A DNA stretch of 64,000 nt from Protonemura montana (lineage: Eukaryota > Arthropoda > Insecta > Plecoptera > Nemouridae): NCBI GenBank assembly GCA_947568835.1, contig OX387607.1:19681277-19745276 (forward strand), in the 5' to 3' direction. Below the pieces are notes generated by a model. The model saw only the letters and a program-made list of their open reading frames with translations. It did not search any database and was not told where the DNA came from. Positions 51,373-63,178 of this stretch are shown here, piece after piece. The position numbers were made by a program, and so were the translations under genes. Positions within the stretch are counted from its first letter, which is position 1, and each line of letters opens with the position of its first letter.

Positions 51373-53199
51373 CCCAGATCCTCCAGACACTATGCCTTGC
51401 AAGCCAGGCGCTCCAGACACTCTGCCTCGCTAGCCAGGCGCTCTAGACACTCTGCCTCGCTACCCTGACGCTCCAGACTATCTGCCACGCCAGCCCGAGG
51501 CTTCAGACACTCTGCCACGCTAGCTAGCCGCTCCAGAAGCTCTGCCTCGCTAGCCAGGCGCTCCAAACACTCTTTCTTGCTAGCCTGTCGCTCCAGACAC
51601 CTTGCCTCCCAAGCCAGACGCTCCAGAAGCTCTGCTTCGCTAGCCAGCCTTTCCAGACACTCTGCCATGCTAGCCAGACGCTCCAAACTATCTCCACGCT
51701 AGCCAGAGGCTCCAGACATTCTGCCTTGCTACCCAGACGCTCCAGACACTCTGCTTCGCTAGTCAGGCGCTCCAGACACTCTGCTTTGCTACCCAGACGC
51801 TCCAGGGTATCTGCCACGCTTTCCAGAGGCTGCAGACACGCTGCCATGCTAGCAAGACGCTCCAGACTTTCTGCCTTGCTACGTAGACCCTCCAGACACT
51901 CTGCCTCGCTAGCCAGGCGCTCCAGACACTCTGCCTCGCTACCCAGACGCTCCAGACTATCTGCCACGCTAGCCAGTGGCTCCAGACACTCTGCCACGCT
52001 ACTTAGACGCTCCAGACACTCTGCCTCGCTAGCCAGCGGCTCCAGACACTCTGCCACGCTAGCTAGACGCTCCAGGCACTCTGCCTCGCTACTTAGACGC
52101 TCCAGACACTCTGCCTCGCTAGCCAGGCGCTCCACACACTCTGCCTCGCTACTAAGACGCTCCAGACACTCTGCCTCGCTAGCCAGACGCTCCAGACACT
52201 CTGGCTCGCTCCCATACGCTCCAGACTTTCTGCCTTTCTAGCCAGCCGCACCAGACACACTGCCACGCTAGCCAGACACTCCAGTTACTTTGCTTTGCTT
52301 CTTAGACGCTCCAGACACTTTGCCTTGCTACCCAGACGCACCAGACACTCTGCCTCGCTAGTTTGCCGCTCCAGACACTCTGCCTCGCTACCCAGACGCT
52401 CCAGGGTATCTGCCACGCTAGCCAGAGGCTGTAGACACTCTGCAATGCTAGCCAGACGCTCCAGACACTCTGCCACGCTAGCCAGACGCTCCAGACACTC
52501 TGATTCGCTACTAAGACGCTCCAGACACCTTGCCTCGCTACCCAGACACACCAGACACTCTGCCTCGCTGGCTAGACGCTCCAGACTATCTGCCACGCTA
52601 GCCAGTGGCTCCAGACACTCTGCCACGCTAGCTTGCTGCTCCAGACACTCTGCCTCGCTAGCCAGGCGCTTCAGACACTCTGCCACGCTAGCTAGACGCT
52701 CCAGATACTCTGCCTTGCTACCCAGACCCTCCAGACACTCTGCCTCGCTAGCCAGGCGCTCTAGACACTCTGCCTCGCTATCCAGACGCTCCAGATTATC
52801 TGCCACGCTAGCCAGTGGCTCCAGACACTCTGCCACGCTAGCTAGACGCTCCAGGCACTCTGCCTCGCTACTTAGACGCTCCAGACACTCTGCCTCGCTA
52901 GCCAGGTGCTCCAGACACTCTGGCTCGCTACCCAGACGCTCCAGACACTCTGCCTCGCTAGCCAGACGCTCCAGACTCACTGCTTTGCTTGCCAGGCGCT
53001 CCAAACACTCTTCCTTGCTAGCCTGTCGCTCCAGACACTCTGCCTCCCAAGCCAGACGCTCCAGATGCTCTGCTTCGCTAGCTAGGCTTTCCAGACACTC
53101 TGCCATGCTAGCCAGACGCTCCAAACTATCTGCCACGCTAGCCAGAGGCTCCAGACATTCTGCCACCCTAGCTAGACGCTCCAGACACTCTGCTTGCTA
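51373..53199. repeat. L module 5, with 30-bp deletion (1,827 bp)
   Basis: It is collinear with the other L modules but lacks one unit near 52,995: the GCTCAAAACAC unit is gone and CTTGCCAGGCGCTCC joins AAACACTCTTCC. This is a clean one-unit loss. Confidence 0.9.
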
Positions 53200-55056
53200 C
53201 CCAGATCCTCCAGACACTATGCCTTGCAAGCCAGGCGCTCCAGACACTCTGCCTCGCTAGCCAGGCGCTCTAGACACTCTGCCTCGCTACCCTGACGCTC
53301 CAGACTATCTGCCACGCCAGCCCGAGGCTTCAGACACTCTGCCACGCTAGCTAGCCGCTCCAGAAGCTCTGCCTCGCTAGCCAGGCGCTCCAAACACTCT
53401 TTCTTGCTAGCCTGTCGCTCCAGACACCTTGCCTCCCAAGCCAGACGCTCCAGAAGCTCTGCTTCGCTAGCCAGCCTTTCCAGACACTCTGCCATGCTAG
53501 CCAGACGCTCCAAACTATCTCCACGCTAGCCAGAGGCTCCAGACATTCTGCCTTGCTACCCAGACGCTCCAGACACTCTGCTTCGCTAGTCAGGCGCTCC
53601 AGACACTCTGCTTTGCTACCCAGACGCTCCAGGGTATCTGCCACGCTTTCCAGAGGCTGCAGACACGCTGCCATGCTAGCAAGACGCTCCAGACTTTCTG
53701 CCTTGCTACGTAGACCCTCCAGACACTCTGCCTCGCTAGCCAGGCGCTCCAGACACTCTGCCTCGCTACCCAGACGCTCCAGACTATCTGCCACGCTAGC
53801 CAGTGGCTCCAGACACTCTGCCACGCTACTTAGACGCTCCAGACACTCTGCCTCGCTAGCCAGCGGCTCCAGACACTCTGCCACGCTAGCTAGACGCTCC
53901 AGGCACTCTGCCTCGCTACTTAGACGCTCCAGACACTCTGCCTCGCTAGCCAGGCGCTCCACACACTCTGCCTCGCTACTAAGACGCTCCAGACACTCTG
54001 CCTCGCTAGCCAGACGCTCCAGACACTCTGGCTCGCTCCCATACGCTCCAGACTTTCTGCCTTTCTAGCCAGCCGCACCAGACACACTGCCACGCTAGCC
54101 AGACACTCCAGTTACTTTGCTTTGCTTCTTAGACGCTCCAGACACTTTGCCTTGCTACCCAGACGCACCAGACACTCTGCCTCGCTAGTTTGCCGCTCCA
54201 GACACTCTGCCTCGCTACCCAGACGCTCCAGGGTATCTGCCACGCTAGCCAGAGGCTGTAGACACTCTGCAATGCTAGCCAGACGCTCCAGACACTCTGC
54301 CACGCTAGCCAGACGCTCCAGACACTCTGATTCGCTACTAAGACGCTCCAGACACCTTGCCTCGCTACCCAGACACACCAGACACTCTGCCTCGCTGGCT
54401 AGACGCTCCAGACTATCTGCCACGCTAGCCAGTGGCTCCAGACACTCTGCCACGCTAGCTTGCTGCTCCAGACACTCTGCCTCGCTAGCCAGGCGCTTCA
54501 GACACTCTGCCACGCTAGCTAGACGCTCCAGATACTCTGCCTTGCTACCCAGACCCTCCAGACACTCTGCCTCGCTAGCCAGGCGCTCTAGACACTCTGC
54601 CTCGCTATCCAGACGCTCCAGATTATCTGCCACGCTAGCCAGTGGCTCCAGACACTCTGCCACGCTAGCTAGACGCTCCAGGCACTCTGCCTCGCTACTT
54701 AGACGCTCCAGACACTCTGCCTCGCTAGCCAGGTGCTCCAGACACTCTGGCTCGCTACCCAGACGCTCCAGACACTCTGCCTCGCTAGCCAGACGCTCCA
54801 GACTCACTGCTTTGCTTGCCAGGCGCTCAAAACACTCTGCCTCGCTAGCCAGGCGCTCCAAACACTCTTCCTTGCTAGCCTGTCGCTCCAGACACTCTGC
54901 CTCCCAAGCCAGACGCTCCAGATGCTCTGCTTCGCTAGCTAGGCTTTCCAGACACTCTGCCATGCTAGCCAGACGCTCCAAACTATCTGCCACGCTAGCC
55001 AGAGGCTCCAGACATTCTGCCACCCTAGCTAGACGCTCCAGACACTCTGCTTGCTA
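53200..55056. repeat. L module 6 (1,857 bp)
   Basis: It is the last complete L module. The part from about 54,020 to its end is repeated at 59,890-60,926 (offset 5,870), with one unit gained near 60,345 and one lost near 60,592 in the distal copy, so the net length is unchanged. Confidence 0.88.
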
Positions 55057-57096
55057 CCCAGATCCTCCAGACACTATGCCTTGCAAGCCAGGCGCTCCAG
55101 ACACTCTGCCTCGCTAGCCAGGCGCTCTAGACACTCTGCCTCGCTACCCTGACGCTCCAGACTATCTGCCACGCTAGCCAGTGGCTCCAGACACTCTGCC
55201 ACGCTAGCTAGACGCTCCAGGCACTCTGCCTCGCTACTTAGACGCTCCAGACACTCTGTCTCGCTAGCCAGGCGCTCCAGACACTCTGCTTCGCTACCAA
55301 AACGCTTCAGACTATCTGCCACGCTAGCTAATGGCTCCAGACTATCTGCCTCGCTAGCTAGGTGCTCCAGACACATTCTGCCTCGCTACCCAGACGCTCC
55401 AGACTATCTGCCACGCTTGCCAGGCGCTCAAAATACTCTGCTTCGCTAGCCAGGCGCTCCAGACACTATGCCATGCTAGCCAGACACTCCAGACTATCTG
55501 CCACGCTAGCCAGACGCTCCAGACACTCTGCCACGCTAGCCAGACACTCCAGACAATCTGCCACGCTAGCTTGACGCTTCAGGCACTCTGCCTCGCTACT
55601 TAGACGCTCCAGACACTCTGCCTCGCTAGCCAGGCGCTCGAGACTCACAGCTTTGCTTGCCAGGCGCTCAAAACACTCTGCCTCGCTAGCCGGACGCGTT
55701 CCAAACACTCTTCCTTGCTAGCCTGTCGCTCCAGACACTCTGCCTACCAAGCCAGACGCTCAAGAAGCTCTGCTTCGCTAGCCAGGCTTTCCAGACACTC
55801 TGCCATGCTAGCCAGACGCTCCAAACTATCTGCCACGCTAGCCAGAGGCTCCAAACATTCTGCCACCCTAGCTAGACGCTCCAGACACTCTGCTTGCTAC
55901 GTAGACCCTCCAGACACTCTGCCTCGCTAGCCAGGCGCTCCAGACACTCTGCCTCGCTACCCAGACGCTCCAGACACTTTGCCTCGCTACCCAGACGCAC
56001 CAGACACTCTGCCTTGCAAGCCTGTCGCTCCAGACACTCTGCCTCCCAAGCCAGACGCTCCAGACACTCTGCCACGCTAGCCAGACGCTCCAGACACTCT
56101 GATTCGCTACCCAGACGCTAAAGACACTTTGCCTCGCTACCCAGACGCACCAGACACTCTGCCTCGCTAGCCAGGCGCTTCAGACACTCTGCCACGCTAG
56201 CTAGACGCTCCAGACACTCTGCCTTGCTACCCAGACCCTCCAGACACTCTGCCTCGCTAGCCAGGCGCTCTAGACACTCTGCCTCGCTACCCAGACGCTC
56301 CAGACTATCTGCCACGCTAGCCAGTGGCTCCAGTCACTCTGCCATACTAGCTAGACGCTCCTTCCTTCTGCCTCGCTACTCAGACGCTCCAGACACTCTG
56401 TCTCGCTAGCCAGGCGCTCCAGACACTCTGGCTCGCTACCTAGACGCTTCAGACACTCTGCCTCGCTAGCCAGCCGCTCCAGACACTCTGCCATGCTAGC
56501 CAGACCCTCCAGACACTATGCTTTGCAAGCCAGGCGCTCCAGACACTCTGCCTCGCTAGCCAGGCGCTCTAGACACTCTGCCTCGCTACCCAGACGCTCA
56601 AGACTATATGCCACGCTAGCTAGTGGCTCCAGGCACTCTGCCACGCTAGCTAGACGCTCCAGGCACTCTGCCTCGCTACTTGGACGCTCCAGACACTCTG
56701 CCTCGCTAGCCAGGCGCTCCAGACACTCTGCTTCGCTACCAAGACGCTTCAGACTATCTGCCACGCTAGCTAGTGGCTCCAGACTATCTGCCACGAGAGC
56801 TAGAGGCCTCAGACACTCTGCTTCTCTACCAAGACGCTTCAGACACGCTAGCCAGTGGCTCCAGACTATCTGCCACGCTAGCCAGAGGCTTCAGACACTC
56901 TGCCACGCTAGCTAGACGCTCCAGACAATTTGCCTCGCTAGCCAGACGCACCAGACTTTCTGCCACGCTAGCTAGACGCTTCAGGCACTCTGCCTCAGTA
57001 CTTAAACGCTCCAGACACTCTGCCTCGCTAGCCAGGCGCTCCAGACTCACTGCTTTGCTTGCCAGGCGCTCAAAACTCTCTGCCTCGCTAGCCAGG
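55057..57096. repeat. HOR-F copy 1, proximal part
   Basis: It begins like an S module (CCAGTGG, CAAAACGC, CTAATGG, GACACATTCTG) and then leaves the L/S order near 55,400 with GCTTGCCAGGCGCTC. Distinctive words are GCCGGACGCGTTCC near 55,690, GCTCGAGACTC near 55,637, CGCTAAAGACAC near 56,117, CGCTCCTTCCTTCTG near 56,356 (unique to this copy) and GAGAGCTAGAGGCC near 56,794. It matches 60,927-62,840 at an offset of 5,869-5,870. Confidence 0.85.
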
Positions 57097-58455
57097 CGCT
57101 CCAAACACTCTTCCTTGCTAGCCTGTCGCTCCAGACACTCTGCCTACCAAGCCAGACGCTCAAGAAGCTCTGCTTCGCTAGCCAGGCTTTCCAGACACTC
57201 TGCCATGCTAGCCAGACGCTCCAAACTATCTGCCACGCTAGCCCTGCTCCAGACATTCTGCCACCCTAGCTAGACGCTCCAGACACTCTGCTTGCTACCC
57301 AGACGCTCCAGACACTCTGCCTCGCTAGCCAGGCGCTCCAGACACATTCTGCCTCGCTACCCAGACGCTCCAGACTATCTGCCACGCTTGCCAGGCACTC
57401 AAAACACTTCGCTTCGCTAGCCAGGCGCTCCAGACACTATGCCATGCTAGCAAGACACTCCAGACTATCTGCCACGCTAGCCAGAGGCTCCAGACACTCT
57501 AAAAAGCTAGCTAGACGCTCGAGACACTCTGCCACGCTAGCCAGACACTCCAGACACTCTGCCTCGCAAGCCAGGTGCTCCAGACACTCTGCCTCGCTTG
57601 CCATGCGCTCCAGACACTCTGCCTCGCTAGCCAGACGCTCCAGACTCACTGCTTTGCTTGCCAGGCGCTCAAAACACTCTGCCTCGCTAGCCAGGCGCTC
57701 CAAACACTCTTCCTTGCTAGCCTGTCGCTCCAGACACTCTGCCTCCTAAGCCAGACGCTCCAGAAGCTCTGCTTCGCTAGCCAGGCGCTCCAGACACTCT
57801 GCCTCGCTACACAGACGCTCCAGAGTATCTGCCACGCTAGCCAGAGGCTGCAGACACGCTGCCACGCTAGCTAGACGCTCCAGGCACTCTGCCTCGCTAC
57901 TTAGACGCTCCAGACACTCTGCCTCGCTAGCCAGGCTCTCCAGACACTCTGGCTCGCTCCCATACGCTCCAGACTTTCTGCCTCGCTAGCCAGCCGCACC
58001 AGACACACTGCCACGCTAGCCAGACACTCTAGACACTTTGCTTTGCTACTTAGACGCTCCAGACACTTTGCCTTGCTACCCAGACGCACCAGACACTCTG
58101 CCTCGCTAGCTTGCCACTCCAGAAACTCGGCCTTGCTACCCAGACCCTCCAGACACTCTGTTTCGCTACCTAGACGCTCCAGGGCATCTGCCACGCTAGC
58201 CAGAGGCTGCAGACACTCTGCAATGCTAGCCAGACGCTCCAGACACTCTGCCACGCAAGCCAGACGCTCCAGACACTCTGATTCGCTTCTAAGACGCTCC
58301 AGACACCTTGCCTCGCTACCCAGACACACCAGACACTCTGCCTCGCTACCCAGACCCTCCAGACACTCTGCCTCGCTAGCCAGGCGCTCCAGACACTCTG
58401 CCATGCTAGCCAGACGCTCCAGACTTTCTGCCAAGCTAGCCAGACGCTCCAGACA
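57097..58455. repeat. Module G, copy 2
   Basis: It repeats 16,781-18,289 at an offset of 40,316, including CTAGCCCTGCTCC near 57,240, CACTCTAAAAAGC near 57,497 and CTCGAG near 57,519. Near 58,340 it skips five units present in copy 1, so the closing marker CTATCCCACG at 58,456 sits at an offset of 40,166. Differences from copy 1 include CCAGAGTATC near 57,822 (CCAGGGTATC in copy 1) and GCAAGCCAGACG near 58,255. Confidence 0.86.
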
Positions 58456-59889
58456 CTATCCCACGCTAGCTTGACGCTCCAGACACTCTGCCTTGCTACC
58501 CAGACCCTCCTGACACTCTGCCACGCTAGCTAGACGCTCCAGGCACTCTGCCTCACTACTAAGACGTTCCAGACACTCTGTCTCGTTAGACAGGCGCTCC
58601 AGACACTCTGGCTCTCTACCTAGACGCTTCAGACACTCTGCCTCGCTAGCTAGGCGCTCCAGACTATCTGCCACGCTAGCCAGAGGCTCCAGACACTCTG
58701 CCACGCTAGCTAGACGCTCCAGACACTCTGCCACGCTAGCCAGACACTCCAGACACTTAGCCACGCTAGCTAGACGCTTGAGGCACCCTGCCTCGCTACT
58801 TAGAGGCTCCAGACACTCTGCCTCGCTAGCCAGACCTTCCAGACTCACTGGTTTGCTTGCCAGGCGCTCAAAACACTCTGCCTCGCTAGCCAGGCGCTCC
58901 AAAACACTCTTCCTTGCTAGCCTGTCGCTCCAGACACTCTGCCTCCCAAGCCAGACGCTCCAGAAGCTCTGCTTCGCTAGCCAGGCTATCCAGACACTCT
59001 GCCTTGCTACCCAGACCCTCCAGACACTCTGCCTCGCTAGCCAGGCACTCTAGACACTCTGCCTCGCTACCCAGTGGCTCCAGACTATCTGCCTCGCTAG
59101 CTAGACGCTCCAGACACTCTGCCTCGCTAGCCAGGCCCTCCAGACACTCTGGCACGCTACACAAACTTTTCAGACACTCTGCCTTGCTAGCCAGCTGCTC
59201 CAGACACTCTGCCACGCTAGCCAGACCCTCCAGACACTCTGCCTCGCAAGCCAGGCGCTCCAGACACTCTGCTTCGCTACCAAGCCGCTTCAGACTATCT
59301 GCCACGCTAGCCAGTGGCTCCAGACTATCTGCCACGCCAGCCCGAGGCTCCAGGCACTCTGCCACGCTAGCTAGCCGCTCCAGAAGCTCTGCCTCGCTAG
59401 CCAGGCGCTCCAAACACTCTTTCTTGCTAGCCTGTCGCTCCAGACACCTTGCCTCCCAAGCCAGACGCTCCAGAAGCTCTGCTTCGCTAGCCAGCCTTTC
59501 CAGACACTGTGCCATGCTAGCCAGACGCTCCAAACTATCTCCACGCTAGCCAGAGGCTCCAGACAATCTGCCTTGCTACCCAGACGCTCCAGACACTCTG
59601 CTTCGCTAGTCAGGCGCTGCAGACACTCTGCTTTGCTACCCAGACGCTCCAGGGTATCTGCCACGCTTTCCAGAGGCTGCAGACACGCTGCCATGCTAGC
59701 AAGAGGCTCCAGACTTTCTGCCTCGCTAGCCAGCGGCTCCAGACACTCTGCCACGCTAGCTTGCTGCTCCAGGCACTCTGCCTCGCTACTTAGACGCTCC
59801 AGACACTCTGCCTCGCTAGCCAGGCGCTCTACACACTCTGCCTCGCTACTAAGACACTCCAGACACTCTGCCTCGCTAGCCAGGCGCTC
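58456..59889. repeat. Mosaic block of HOR-D and L-type fragments
   Basis: 58,456 to about 59,030 follows the order seen from 27,348 and 32,235, with two units missing near 58,810. 59,030-59,380 follows the GCTACACAAAC segment (near 59,158). 59,380 onward follows 33,540-34,190 with further unit losses near 59,715. It looks like a set of deletions within a HOR-D-type ancestor. Confidence 0.72.
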
Positions 59890-60926
59890 CAGACACTCTG
59901 GCTCGCTCCCATACGCTCCAGACTTTCTGCCTTTCTAGCCAGCCGCACCAGACACACTGCCACGCTAGCCAGACACTCCAGTTACTTTGCTTTGCTTCTT
60001 AGACGCTCCAGACACTTTGCCTTGCTACCCAGACGCACCAGACACTCTGCCTCGCTAGTTTGCCGCTCCAGACACTCTGCCTCGCTACCCAGACGCTCCA
60101 GGGTATCTGCCACGCTAGCCAGAGGCTGTAGACACTCTGCAATGCTAGCCAGACGCTCCAGACACTCTGCCACGCTAGCCAGACGCTCCAGACACTCTGA
60201 TTCGCTACTAAGACGCTCCAGACACCTTGCCTCGCTACTCAGACACACCAGACACTCTGCCTCGCAAGCTAGACGCTCCAGACTATCTGCCACGCTAGCC
60301 AGTGGCTCCAGACACTCTGCCACGCTAGCTTTCTGCTCCAGAAACTTTGCCTCGCTACCCAGACGCACCAGACACTCTGCCTCGCTAGCCAGGCGCTTCA
60401 GACACTCTGCCACGCTAGCTAGACGCTCCAGATACTCTGCCTTGCTACCCAGACCCTCCAGACACTCTGCCTCGCTAGCCAGGCGCTCTAGACACTCTGC
60501 CTCGCTATCCAGACGCTCCAGATTATCTGCCACGCTAGCCAGTGGCTCCAGACACTCTGCCACGCTAGCTAGACGCTCCAGGCACTCTGCCTCGCTAGCC
60601 AGGTGCTCCAGACACTCTGGCTCGCTACCCAGACGCTCCAGACACTCTGCCTCGCTAGCCAGACGCTCCAGACTCACTGCTTTGCTTGCCAATCGCTCAA
60701 AACACTCTGCCTCGCTAGCCAGGCGCTCCAAACACTCTTCCTTGCTAGCCTGTCGCTCCAGACACTCTGCCTCCCAAGCCAGACGCTCCAGATGCTCTGC
60801 TTCGCTAGCTAGGCTTTCCAGACACTCTGCCATGCTAGCCAGACGCTCCAAACTATCTGCCACGCTAGCCAGAGGCTCCAGACATTCTGCCACCCTAGCT
60901 AGACGCTCCAGACACTCTGCTTGCTA
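59890..60926. repeat. Partial L module (distal copy)
   Basis: It repeats the end of L module 6 at an offset of 5,870. Near 60,330 it has TTTCTGCTCCAGAAAC plus an added unit, near 60,592 it lacks the CTACTTAGACG unit, and near 60,690 it reads GCCAATCGCTC where other L modules read GCCAGGCGCTC. It ends at the CCCAGATCC marker at 60,927. Confidence 0.84.
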
Positions 60927-63178
60927 CCCAGATCCTCCAGACACTATGCCTTGCAAGCCAGGCGCTCCAGACACTCTGCCTCGCTAGCCAGGCGCTCTAG
61001 ACACTCTGCCTCGCTACCCTGAAGCTCCAGACTATCTGCCACGCTAGCCAGTGGCTCCAGACACTCTGCCACGCTAGCTAGACGCTCCAGGCACTCTGCC
61101 TCGCTACTTAGACGCTCCAGACACTCTGCCTCGCTAGCCAGGCGCTCCAGACACTCTGCTTCGCTACCAAAACGCTTCAGACTATCTGCCACGCTAGCTA
61201 ATGGCTCCAGACTATCTGCCTCGCTAGCCAGGTGCTCCAGACACATTCTGCCTCGCTACCCAGACGCTCCAGACTATCTGCCACGCTTGCCAGGCGCTCA
61301 AAATACTCTGCTTCGCTAGCCAGGCGCTCCAGACACTATGCCATGCTAGCCAGACACTCCAGACTATATGCCACGCTAGCCAGACGACCAGACACTCTGC
61401 CACGCTAGCCAGACACTCCAGACACTCTGCCACGCTAGCTTGACGCTTCAGGCACTCTGCCTCGCTACTTAGACGCTCCAGACACTCTGCCTCGCTAGCC
61501 AGGCGCTCGAGACTCACTGCTTTGCTTGCCAGGCGCTCAAAACACTCTGCCTCGCTAGCCGGACGCGTTCCAAACACTCTTCCTTGCTAGCCTGTCGCTC
61601 CAGACACTCTTTTTACCAAGCCAGACGCTCAACAAGCTCTGCTTCGCTAGCCAGGCTTTCTAGACACTCTGCCATGCTAGCCAGACGCTCCAAACTATCT
61701 GCCACGCTAGCCAGAGGCTCCAAACATTCTGCCACCCTAGCTAGACGCTCCAGACACTCTGCTTGCTACGTAGACCCTCCAGACACTCTGCCTCGCTAGC
61801 CAGGCGCTCCAGACACTCTGCCTCGCTACCCAGACGCTCCAGACACTTTGCCTCGCTACCCAGACGCACCAGACACTCTGCCTTGCAAGCCTGTCGCTCC
61901 AGACACTCTGCCTCCCAAGCCAGACGCTCCAGACACTCTGCCACGCTAGCCAGACGCTCCAGACACTCTGCTACGCTAGCCAGACACTCCAGACACTTAG
62001 CCACGCTAGCTAGACGCACCAGACACTCTGCCTCGCTAGCCAGGCGCTTCAGACACTCTGCCACGCTAGCTAGACGCTCCAGACACTCTGCCTTGCTACC
62101 CAGACCCTCCAGACACTCTGCCTCGCTAGCCAGGCGCTCTAGACACTCTGCCTCGCTACCCAGACGCTCCAGACTATCTGCCACGCTAGCCAGTGGCTCC
62201 AGACACTCTGCCATACTAGCTAGACGCTCCAGGCACTCTGCCTCGCTACTCAGACGCTCCAGACACTCTGCCTCGCTAGCCAAGCGCTCCAGACACTCTG
62301 GCTCGCTACCTAGACGCTTCAGACACTCTGCCTCACTAGCCAGCCGCTCCAGACACTCTGCCATGCTAGCCAGACCCTCCAGACACTATGCTTTGCAAGC
62401 CAGGCGCTCCAGACACTCTGCCTCGCTTGCCAGGCGCTCTAGACACTCTACCTCGCTACCCAGACGCTCAAGACTATATGCCACGCTAGCTAGTGGCTCC
62501 AGGCACTCTGCCACGCTAGCTAGACGCTCCAGGCACTCTGCCTCGCTACTTGGACGCTCCAGACACTCTGCCTCGCTAGCCAGGCGCTCCATACACTCTG
62601 CTTCGCTACCAAGACGTTTCAGACTATCTGCCACGCTAGCTAGTGGCTCCAGACTATCTGCCACGCTAGCCAGAGGCTTCAGACACTCTGCTTCTCTACC
62701 AAGAAGCTTCAGACACGCTAGCCAGTGGCTCCAGACTATCTGCCACGCTAGCCAGAGGCTTCAGACACTCTGCCACGCTAGCTAGACGCTCCAGACAATT
62801 TGCCTCGCTAGCCAGACGCACCAGACTTTCTGCCACGCTAGCCAGACGCTTCAGACACTATGCCACGCTAGCTAGAAGCTCCAGACACTCTGCCTTGCTA
62901 CCCAGACCGTCCAGACACTCTGCCTCGCTAGCTTAGCGCTCCAGACACATTCTGCCTCGCTACCCAGACGCTTCAGACTATCTGCCACGCTTGCCAGGCG
63001 CTCAAAACACTCTGCCACGCTAGCCAGACGCTCCAGACACTCTGCCACGCTAGCTAGACGCTTCAGGCACTCTGCCTCAGTACTTAAACGCTCCAGACAC
63101 TCTGCCTCGCTAGCCAGGCGCTCCAGACTCACTGCTTTGCTTGCCAGGCGCTCAAAACTCTCTGCCTCGCTACCTAGG
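60927..63178. repeat. HOR-F copy 2, proximal part
   Basis: It is collinear with 55,057-57,096. Changes are a 1-bp loss near 61,386 (CAGACGACCAG), a substituted block at about 61,970-62,017, restoration of the ordinary CGCTCCAGGCAC unit near 62,226, and a 212-bp insertion near 62,842-63,053 that raises the offset from 5,870 to 6,082. The insertion carries its own extra-AT unit (GACACATTCTG near 62,945). Confidence 0.84.

Noticed and set aside
55680..55720. GCCGGACGCGTTCC as an attachment or integration site
   Set aside because: It is a 2-bp-longer unit variant present in both HOR-F copies (also near 61,560). No element boundaries or integrase are nearby.
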